DNA from: Butyrivibrio fibrisolvens
Lineage (GTDB): Bacteria > Bacillota > Clostridia > Lachnospirales > Lachnospiraceae
NCBI RefSeq assembly: GCF_037113525.1
Contig: NZ_CP146963.1
Location: forward strand, 1,178,001 to 1,242,000
Direction: 5' to 3'
Length of the DNA: 64,000 nucleotides
Of this stretch, positions 57,438-64,000 are shown piece by piece. Both the position numbers and the translations under genes were made by a program. Below the pieces are notes generated by a model. The model saw only the letters and a list, made by a program, of their open reading frames with translations. It was not told where the DNA came from and ran no database searches. The first letter of the stretch is position 1; every line of letters begins with the position of its first letter.

Positions 57438-57794
57438 AATAATACTCCCTCATACAAACTCATACGCTGTATATTATACATGATTAGCGATCGAAAAGAA
57501 TAGCTTTTCATTCTTTTCTTAATTTGTACTATAATATATATCGGAAAAGCTTGATAAAATACTGATGAACAGGCAAAAATGTATGACGAAATGCCTGCTT
57601 CATGCCCTACTGCTGCGCGTAGAAGCGTTAACGTGATAATACGAAAAAGCATTTATTATATTGTAAAAAAAAGTGCTCTTTTATTGTAAAATGTGCTGAA
57701 AATGGACACTAGATATTGAATTTCGGTGTCCATTAATATAATAATAAATAGCTCTGAATATATTTCAATAACAATAGCAGGAGAGATACACTTA
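57438..57794 (+). promoter_or_regulatory. Regulatory region before sugar ABC operon
   Basis: No gene is visible in this gap. A TATAAT box at 57530-57535 has only a weak -35 match. Closer to the operon, arms AATGGACAC (57701-57709) and GTGTCCATT (57726-57734) form a 9-bp inverted repeat about 60 bases before the ATPase start, a possible operator. T-rich and A-rich tracts around 57660-57690 could also serve as promoter elements. Confidence 0.4.
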
Positions 57795-58838
57795 ATGAAT
57801 ATCAGAATAGAGAACCTTACTAAGGCTTATGGCGATTTTAAAGCTGTAGACAATATGAATCTGATGGTAGAAGATGGACAGCTTGTTGGACTTCTCGGAC
57901 CATCCGGATGCGGAAAGTCTACAACTCTTTTTATGTTGGCTGGTCTCACAGAGGCTACAACAGGTAGAATTTTCTTTGGCGATAAGGAAGTAACCAGGGT
58001 TGCTCCTGAAGATCGTGGAATAGGTCTTGTATTCCAGAATTACGCCTTATACCCGCATATGACAGTAGAAGATAATATTATGTTCCCTTTGATCAACCGT
58101 AAGGTTAGGAAGGATGCGGCACGCCAGCAGGCATATGAAATGGCTAAGCTTGTTCAGATTGATACTCTGCTTAAGCGTAAACCAAGCGAGCTTTCAGGTG
58201 GTCAGCAGCAGCGTGTTGCTATCGCAAGAGCTCTTGTTAAGAAGCCTAAGGTTCTTCTTCTTGATGAGCCTTTATCAAACCTTGATGCTAAGCTTCGTGT
58301 TGAGACAAGAGAAGAGATCAGAAGAATTCAGCAGGAAGTTGGTATTACAACTATCTTCGTAACACACGATCAGGAAGAGGCTATGAGTATCTCAGATCAG
58401 ATCGCAGTTATGAAATCCGGTGTAGTTCAGCAGTTTGATGTTCCACAGAGCATGTATCTTAATCCTTGCAATCGCTTTGTTGCTACATTCCTTGGAACTC
58501 CTGAGATCAATATCATTGATGTTGAAGTTCTTGGCGGCACTATTAAATGCGGCGATGTTGTATTAAGAACTGGTGTTGATGTTAAGAACGGTACATATAA
58601 GGCTGGTATCCGTCCTGAGTCATTTACACACAGAGAAGATGATCACAAATACAAAGTTAATTCAGTACGTATGATCGGCAGAGACCTTCTGCTCCACCTG
58701 GACATGGCAGGAAGAGATGTTCGTGCTATCACTCATTCCGGTCAGTCCATAACCACAGGCGATACAGTTGAATTCTCAGTAAGAGAATCATCAATCTTAT
58801 TATTTGGATCAGATGACAAAGTTATCGGTAAGTTCTGA
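57795..58838 (+). CDS. Sugar ABC transporter ATPase (MsmK/UgpC family)
   Basis: The start is ATG at 57795 after AGGAGAG; the longer frame from 57726 has no ribosome-binding site. The 347-residue protein powers sugar import from the cytoplasmic side. It has Walker A GPSGCGKST (35-43), Q-loop VFQNYALYPHM, signature LSGGQQQR, Walker B VLLLDEP, the switch His in FVTHDQEEA and a C-terminal OB-type regulatory domain (about 240-347). Such ATPases are sometimes shared between several importers. First gene of an operon with two permeases and a binding protein. Confidence 0.93.
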   Translation: MNIRIENLTKAYGDFKAVDNMNLMVEDGQLVGLLGPSGCGKSTTLFMLAGLTEATTGRIFFGDKEVTRVAPEDRGIGLVFQNYALYPHMTVEDNIMFPLINRKVRKDAARQQAYEMAKLVQIDTLLKRKPSELSGGQQQRVAIARALVKKPKVLLLDEPLSNLDAKLRVETREEIRRIQQEVGITTIFVTHDQEEAMSISDQIAVMKSGVVQQFDVPQSMYLNPCNRFVATFLGTPEINIIDVEVLGGTIKCGDVVLRTGVDVKNGTYKAGIRPESFTHREDDHKYKVNSVRMIGRDLLLHLDMAGRDVRAITHSGQSITTGDTVEFSVRESSILLFGSDDKVIGKF

Positions 58839-58870
58839 TTAATATTTTTATCCGAATTAGGAGATCGTTT

Positions 58871-59743
58871 ATGGAAAAGAAAAGCATGAAGGGTTGGCTT
58901 TATCTGTTGCCGGCTTTAATTATAATTACAGTGTTCACACTGTATCCACTTGTCAGGGCGTTCAGCATGAGTATCATGCTGGATTATGATATGATCCACA
59001 ATACTTTTACAGGTTATGGTCTTGAGAACTATCAGAAAGTACTTTCTGATAAGACATTCCACAAGGCTCTTACCAATACAACTATCTATTCAGTTGTAGT
59101 TGTGCCCTGTTCTATAGTTCTTTCACTTTTAATTGCAGCCATGATCAATGGCACCAAAAAAACTAAAGGTCTTTTTCAGACCATTTATTTCCTTCCATAC
59201 GTTACCAGTGTTATTGCTATCGGTATTGTATGGAGCTGGATCTACAACAGTAGATATGGTCTTTTAAACAGCATCATTGGTTTCTTTGGCTTTGAACCCA
59301 TTGAATGGCTCAATAAGCCTAAATATGCTCTTCCTGCACTTATCATCTTTGCAGTATGGAAGAGTATGGCATTTAACATCATGGTATTTCTTGCAGGTCT
59401 TCAGACTATTCCTAAGGAAATATATGATGCAGCCAAGGTTGACTCAACTCCTAGATGGAGAGTATTTCTTCGCATCACAGTTCCGGGAATCGCTCCTATG
59501 ATCGTTTATTCCTATATCATGGGAATCATCGGTGCATTCAAGGTATATAACGAAGTATATTCACTGTACGGCGGCAAGGCAGGTCCAGCTAACAGTGCTA
59601 TAACAGTCGTTTACTATATCTGGCAGAAATTCTATCAGAGCTTTAAGTATGGCGAAGCAGCTGCAGCAGCAGTTATTCTTTTCTTTATCATTCTGGCATT
59701 TACAATGGTTCAGAAACTGGTTCGCAAACTTATGAGCCGCTAA
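58871..59743 (+). CDS. Sugar ABC transporter permease, MalF/MsmF type
   Basis: This 290-residue protein has six predicted membrane helices. The coupling segment EIYDAAKVDSTPRWRVFLRITVPGIAP is the EAA loop that docks onto the ATPase. Together with the next gene's product it forms the transmembrane channel. AGGAGATCG precedes the ATG, 32 bases after the ATPase stop. Confidence 0.93.
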   Translation: MEKKSMKGWLYLLPALIIITVFTLYPLVRAFSMSIMLDYDMIHNTFTGYGLENYQKVLSDKTFHKALTNTTIYSVVVVPCSIVLSLLIAAMINGTKKTKGLFQTIYFLPYVTSVIAIGIVWSWIYNSRYGLLNSIIGFFGFEPIEWLNKPKYALPALIIFAVWKSMAFNIMVFLAGLQTIPKEIYDAAKVDSTPRWRVFLRITVPGIAPMIVYSYIMGIIGAFKVYNEVYSLYGGKAGPANSAITVVYYIWQKFYQSFKYGEAAAAAVILFFIILAFTMVQKLVRKLMSR

Positions 59744-59782
59744 GCCCGGCACTGAAACACATACTCGATACGGAGGGGTATC

Positions 59783-60646
59783 ATGAAATCAACTAGAGTG
59801 TCCAATATTATTTTGGATATATTGAAATTTACAATTCTTATACTTGGCGCGATCATTACTGTGATGCCTTTTGTATGGATGATCTTATCATCACTTAAGA
59901 CAGCATCAGAGATCACAGCTATACCGCCAACATTTTTCCCTAAGGATCCTCAGTGGAGCAACTATCAGGAGGCATGGAGCAGAGCTCCTTTCCTTAGATA
60001 TTTTGTCAATACGATCATAGTTGCTGTATGTAGTACTCTTGGCGTTTTGATTACTACAGTTCTTTCAGCATTTGCATTTTCAAGACTTAACTTTCCGGGC
60101 AAGAAGCTTGTTTTCTCTCTTCTTATGGCTACACTTATGATTCCCGGCGAAATGCTTGTAATTACAAACTATATTACTGTTTACAACATGAAGCTTGAGA
60201 TCGGTGAGACAAGGATCATGGGAATCGATTCCTATGGCGCTCTTATAATCCCGTGGATAGCAAGTGTATTCTATATTTATCTCTTAACACAGTTTTTCAT
60301 GCAGGTTCCGGATGCTATCTATCTGGCAGCCAAGGTTGATAAATGTTCTGATTGGAAGTTCATGTGGAAGATCATGCTTCCTATGAACAAGCAGGCAGTA
60401 GTTACGATCGGTATTCTTAACTTTATCAGTAGCTGGAATGCTTTCATGTGGCCACTCCTTGTTACTAACGATCCTAACATGAGAGTATTGTCCAATGGAC
60501 TTACTCAGTTCCAGTCTGAAGCAGGTTCTGATTATCAGCTTATCATGGCTGCTTCATGTATTCTGGTAATGCCGATCATCATCATATATCTTTTCCTTAG
60601 AAAATATATTATTGAGGGTGTTACAAGATCAGGTCTTAAAGGATAA
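59783..60646 (+). CDS. Sugar ABC transporter permease, MalG/MsmG type
   Basis: This 287-residue protein has six membrane helices and the EAA loop AIYLAAKVDKCSDWKFMWKIMLPM. The C-terminal end is the usual short basic tail (EGVTRSGLKG). It pairs with the upstream permease. GGAGGGG precedes the ATG. The 161 bases after it, up to the binding protein gene, contain no clear terminator. Confidence 0.93.
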   Translation: MKSTRVSNIILDILKFTILILGAIITVMPFVWMILSSLKTASEITAIPPTFFPKDPQWSNYQEAWSRAPFLRYFVNTIIVAVCSTLGVLITTVLSAFAFSRLNFPGKKLVFSLLMATLMIPGEMLVITNYITVYNMKLEIGETRIMGIDSYGALIIPWIASVFYIYLLTQFFMQVPDAIYLAAKVDKCSDWKFMWKIMLPMNKQAVVTIGILNFISSWNAFMWPLLVTNDPNMRVLSNGLTQFQSEAGSDYQLIMAASCILVMPIIIIYLFLRKYIIEGVTRSGLKG

Positions 60647-60807
60647 TAAAATATCATATTGTTTATATTTTAGATACGTTCTATAGCTTCATCAGTATCA
60701 AGATATGTACTAACTAAAGGTAGTAAATTGCTAAAGGCAAGTTAACTATACTAATGCAGATAATTCTGCGCAATTACCGGTATTCGGTACAAAGGAGGAT
60801 ACGTATT

Positions 60808-62145
60808 ATGAAGAAGAAAATCGTTGCAACATTGCTTACAGCAGTGATGGCAGCAAGTGCTCTTGCAGGCTGTGCACAGAAGGTTGATCCTAATGCAGAT
60901 ACAGCAGCTTCTAAAGAAGCTAACGAAGAGTCAACTCAGGAAGAGAACAAGGAAGAAGCTAAGGAAGAGAAAACAGAAGATGCTGCTCCTGTAGAGAAGA
61001 CAATCGAGTCTTGCGAGATCGAGTTCTGGCATGGAATGTCAAATACTCAGGAAGAAGTTCTTACTCAGCTTACAGATGAGTTCAATTCAAGCAATGAGTA
61101 CGGAATCACAGTAACACTTGTTAACCAGGGTTCATATGGTGATCTTTCTCAGAAGCTTCAGGCAGCTGCAGCAGCTGACGGACTTCCAGATATGGCTCAG
61201 GCTTACAACAACTGGCTCAATCCTTACATTGACAAGGTTGTAGACCTTACAGATTTCGTAGAGAACGATTTCGATAACTATGATGATATCATTGAGGCTT
61301 ATCGTAACGAGTGCAGCGAGTTCGGTTTCATTCACGCTCTTCCTTTCAATAAGTCAACATATGTAATGTTCTATAACAAGACAGTTCTTGATGAACTTGG
61401 AGTAGAGGCTCCTAAGACATGGGAAGACCTTACAACAATCGGTGAAGCTTATGTTGAGAAGTATGGCAACCCGGCATGGGGTGTTGATGACCTTGCAGGT
61501 TTCGTAGAAGCTTCTCTTCGTCAGAACGGTGAGAGCTATGTAGATGGTACAGGTGCTCTCTTTGATACTGATGGTGGTCTTGAGACAATGACATATATCA
61601 TGGACCTTTACAACAACGGATATGCTCGTCTTGTTGGTGAAGACAAGTACTTCTCAAACGTACTTTCTGCACAGGCAATGCTTGGTTACATCGGTTCTTC
61701 AACAGGTGCTTCTTACATCACAGCTGATGGTTGGGAACTTGGTGTTTGCCCTGTTCCTTCAAACAAGGAAAGCGCTGCTTACTGCGCAGGTACAAACCTT
61801 GTAATGTTCACACAGGATGCTAACAAGCAGCTTGCTGCATTCGAGTACATGAAGTTCCTTACATCTGCAGAGTCTACAACAACATGGGCAATCGGAACAG
61901 GATACCTTCCTGTAAGAACATCTGCTTATGAGTCAGCAGAGTACCAGGAATTCATGGCTGGTGACGTAACAGCTACAGCTGCTTACGAGCAGTCAGATGC
62001 ATTCTTCACATCACTTGCAGCTTACGATGCTTCTAACGATGTTAGAACAGCTGTAGCAGCTAAGATGGAAGAGCTTATCCTTGACGAGACAGAGCCTCAG
62101 GATGCTCTTGATGCTCTTGTAGAAGAGATCAATGCTCAGTTCTGA
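60808..62145 (+). CDS. Sugar-binding lipoprotein of ABC importer
   Basis: The start is ATG at 60808, 9 bases after AAAGGAGG; the longer frame from 60754 covers the ribosome-binding site. The 445-residue protein has a clear lipoprotein signal ending LAGC (lipid Cys22), a Glu/Lys-rich linker to about 70, then a family 1 extracellular solute-binding fold (IEFWHGMSNTQEE, LPDMAQAYNNW, LPFNKSTYVMFYNK, TWAIGTGYLPVR). It captures the sugar outside the cell for the two permeases. Its codon choice is noticeably biased toward AAC, TTC and GCT, unlike its neighbours, as expected for a very abundant protein. The substrate is not predictable; the nearby GH3 suggests a glucoside. Confidence 0.93.
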   Translation: MKKKIVATLLTAVMAASALAGCAQKVDPNADTAASKEANEESTQEENKEEAKEEKTEDAAPVEKTIESCEIEFWHGMSNTQEEVLTQLTDEFNSSNEYGITVTLVNQGSYGDLSQKLQAAAAADGLPDMAQAYNNWLNPYIDKVVDLTDFVENDFDNYDDIIEAYRNECSEFGFIHALPFNKSTYVMFYNKTVLDELGVEAPKTWEDLTTIGEAYVEKYGNPAWGVDDLAGFVEASLRQNGESYVDGTGALFDTDGGLETMTYIMDLYNNGYARLVGEDKYFSNVLSAQAMLGYIGSSTGASYITADGWELGVCPVPSNKESAAYCAGTNLVMFTQDANKQLAAFEYMKFLTSAESTTTWAIGTGYLPVRTSAYESAEYQEFMAGDVTATAAYEQSDAFFTSLAAYDASNDVRTAVAAKMEELILDETEPQDALDALVEEINAQF

Positions 62146-62186
62146 TAACTCGGTTCTGATAAGATCTGAATAATAAGTAATACTTT

Positions 62187-62218
62187 AAGCCGGTGCGTAA
62201 GCACCGGCTTTTTTTTTT
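62187..62218 (+). terminator. Strong rho-independent terminator after ABC operon
   Basis: Arms AAGCCGGTGC (62187-62196) and GCACCGGCTT (62201-62210) with GTAA tetraloop are followed by eight T. Confidence 0.95.
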
Positions 62219-62329
62219 GACCTTATTGCGTAATGTTTATGACGGTATACTTACAAAAAAGGTGTATTATATTGATATAAAATCCAGATTTATAAGCTTA
62301 TTTACAAGAATCAGGATAAAATTATCATG

Positions 62330-62358
62330 TTGGCACGTTCTTGTTATTGTGATAAAAT
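62330..62358 (+). promoter_or_regulatory. Candidate sigma-A promoter of MBL-fold gene
   Basis: TTGGCA (62330-62335), 17 bases, TAAAAT (62353-62358), about 50 bases before the start codon. Confidence 0.5.
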
Positions 62359-62410
62359 AAATATCTTGCTCTGGAGATAATTATCAAAGGGGTGGAGATT
62401 GGAGGTTTTT

Positions 62411-63751
62411 ATGACAAAACTTGGATTTTACAACGGTCTTCGTGAAATTGGCGGAACTTTTGTAGTAGTTGAGACTGATACCGCCAGATGTATGTTTGAT
62501 TTTGGTTTTGCCAATGCTGATATTATAGACAATAAGGTCAGCTGTGCTCCGGATGATATGGCATATTATTATGTCAATTTAGGTATTCTCACACCTATGG
62601 ACGGTATCTATGATGATAAGACAGCTCATAAGCTTTCGCTTAAGTCTTTTTCTGAAGATACCAAGGAGAATTTCTTTATTATTTCCCACATGCATATAGA
62701 TCATATGGGCGGACTTGGAATGCTTGATAAGGGTGTTCCGGTATATATGAGCTCAGACTCTCTGAAGCTTTACAGAGCTTTGGCAAGAACCGGCGAAGTA
62801 GAAATAAGAGAACACGAAAACTGTATAGGAATAGATTACGATCAGAGCTTTACTGTGGGAGATATCACGGTCAAAGTAGTAAGAATAGATCATGACGTTG
62901 AAGGCGCATGTGGATTTATCATAAAGACTTCTGATGGAAGCATTTGCTACACAGGTGATTACAGGTTCCATGGTTTTCACAGAGACATTACTGAGGCGTT
63001 TGCAGACAAATGCCATGGCGTTGATGTAATGATCACAGAGGGCGTTACAGCAAGCTTTGATGATATAGATATGTTAAGCCTCGAAGAGCCTGAAGATATG
63101 GGCAATACAGAAGAGGTCGTACAGGAATATATGCACGATAAGATCCGTGAAGAAGAGGGACTTATCGTTATCAATAATTACAACAGAAATGTTGAAAGGA
63201 TTCACAGACTGATATCCCTTTGTAAGGCTGAAGGAAGAACTCTTGTCCTTGAGCCTGTTCAGGCAGAATATGTTAAGGCTTTTTATCCTGAAGATGAGAT
63301 AAGTGTTTATGCTCAGAACCTGGATGAATGCAGCTTTGATATAGACACTTCATGGACCAAAGTTACAAGACAGGATCTTTTAACAGAGCCTTCAAAATAT
63401 GTCCTTCAGCAGGATTATAAACATGTATATGAGCTTATAGAGTTAAAAGATGTTCTTTCTTTATATGTTCATATGGATGGTGCTCCTTTAGGAGATTATG
63501 ATCCATCCTACAAAAAGCTTCATGATCTTATGGAACAGCTTTCCATAAATTATGAACACAAGGGAACAGGCGGACATTCAAGGCCTTATTACATTCGTTA
63601 CATGATCGATCATATTGAACCGGGTACACTTATTCCGCTTCATTCCTTCAGACCTGAGCAGGTCATGTCAGACCACGCAGGATGCAGGATTCTTCCGGAG
63701 TATGGCGATTTTTATACTATTGAAAATGGAAAGTTAGAGATTTATGGATAA
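62411..63751 (+). CDS. MBL-fold hydrolase related to beta-CASP/RNase J family
   Basis: The start is ATG at 62411, 5 bases after GGAGG; a TTG at 62399 in the same frame overlaps the ribosome-binding site. The 446-residue protein has the metal-binding motif SHMHIDHMGG, further ligand motifs in RIDHDVEGACGF and YTGDYRFHG, and late segments TGGHSRPYYIRYMIDHI and LIPLHSFRPEQ. The last two resemble the GHAS and PxH motifs of beta-CASP ribonucleases such as RNase J. It may cut RNA or another phosphodiester; the N-terminal part departs from true RNase J. Its stop overlaps the next start by 8 bases. Confidence 0.75.
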   Translation: MTKLGFYNGLREIGGTFVVVETDTARCMFDFGFANADIIDNKVSCAPDDMAYYYVNLGILTPMDGIYDDKTAHKLSLKSFSEDTKENFFIISHMHIDHMGGLGMLDKGVPVYMSSDSLKLYRALARTGEVEIREHENCIGIDYDQSFTVGDITVKVVRIDHDVEGACGFIIKTSDGSICYTGDYRFHGFHRDITEAFADKCHGVDVMITEGVTASFDDIDMLSLEEPEDMGNTEEVVQEYMHDKIREEEGLIVINNYNRNVERIHRLISLCKAEGRTLVLEPVQAEYVKAFYPEDEISVYAQNLDECSFDIDTSWTKVTRQDLLTEPSKYVLQQDYKHVYELIELKDVLSLYVHMDGAPLGDYDPSYKKLHDLMEQLSINYEHKGTGGHSRPYYIRYMIDHIEPGTLIPLHSFRPEQVMSDHAGCRILPEYGDFYTIENGKLEIYG

Positions 63752-64000
63752 CAATTTACGTACATTAAATATCATATATACATCAGATACACATGGTCAT
63801 GTTTATCCAATTGACTATGCCAAAAACGCCCCATGTAATGCAAGTCTTTTGAATATCGCAACTGAGTATACAAAGGATGGCAATACACTTGTTCTTGATG
63901 GCGGAGATTCACTTCAGGGAACACCTCTTACACAATATTATCTTGCTAATGCTGATAAGTATCCCTATCACCCGATAGCAGAAGCATTTAATGCTATGGG
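63744..64000 (+). CDS. 5'-nucleotidase / metallophosphatase family protein, 5' part (runs off window)
   Basis: ATG at 63744 overlaps the end of the MBL-fold gene, implying coupled translation. The 85 visible residues contain the calcineurin-type motifs YTSDTHGHVYP (metal ligands Asp and His) and LVLDGGDSLQGTPL, as in bifunctional UshA-like 5'-nucleotidases and 2',3'-cyclic phosphodiesterases. No signal peptide is visible. The rest is outside the window. Confidence 0.85.
   Translation, partial: MDNNLRTLNIIYTSDTHGHVYPIDYAKNAPCNASLLNIATEYTKDGNTLVLDGGDSLQGTPLTQYYLANADKYPYHPIAEAFNAM

Overview
The window looks like chromosomal DNA of a motile, plant-polysaccharide-degrading Lachnospiraceae bacterium, most likely Butyrivibrio or a close relative. 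The evidence is low-to-moderate GC, strong AGGAGG ribosome-binding sites, several HD-GYP and chemotaxis proteins, GH27 and GH3 glycosidases (the GH3 in the reversed domain order known from Butyrivibrio and Ruminococcus), a carbohydrate ABC importer and a tetrahydrofolate-riboswitch folate operon. The genus is an inference from gene content.

Layout. The dominant structure is a near-identical direct repeat of about 27.3 kb: copy 1 is 1-27335 and copy 2 is 27411-54750. They are separated by 75 bases that carry codons 21-45 of an insertion-sequence transposase. Copy differences are about 13 small indels, mostly in runs of one base, plus three substitutions I noticed. Each copy has frameshifts in genes that are intact in the other. 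Copy 1 is broken in the large lipoprotein, the third HD-GYP protein and the GH3 beta-glucosidase. Copy 2 is broken in the alpha-galactosidase, the DUF6431-type protein and the transposase start. The join fuses a GH3 gene cut at codon 248 to a transposase cut at codon 45. This pattern fits an unpolished assembly duplication better than a biological one, though a real tandem duplication cannot be excluded from sequence alone.

Content of one repeat unit, left to right: insertion-sequence genes on the minus strand; GH27 alpha-galactosidase behind a hairpin-rich leader; four genes for secreted or membrane proteins of unknown function; a YdjM-like membrane protein; a convergent alpha/beta-hydrolase esterase; two tandem paralogous HD-GYP c-di-GMP phosphodiesterases; a folate operon (THF riboswitch, folC, folE, HD-domain protein, folP, folB-folK fusion); a methyl-accepting chemotaxis protein with a sigma-28-like promoter and a terminator in its leader; a degenerate histidine kinase with a CBM2-like extracellular domain; a 7TM HD-GYP protein starting on the next base; and the GH3 beta-glucosidase.

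The unique right end (54751-64000) holds the rest of the GH3 gene, a CmpB-family membrane protein (minus strand), an ABC sugar importer (ATPase, two permeases, binding lipoprotein), a metallo-beta-lactamase/beta-CASP-like hydrolase and the start of a 5'-nucleotidase-family gene.

How the genes work together: the glycosidases, esterase and ABC importer fit extracellular glycan breakdown and uptake. The chemotaxis receptor, CBM2-like pseudokinase and three HD-GYP proteins suggest substrate sensing linked to c-di-GMP and motility. The most interesting candidate system is the zero-spaced pair of CBM2-like pseudokinase and 7TM HD-GYP phosphodiesterase.
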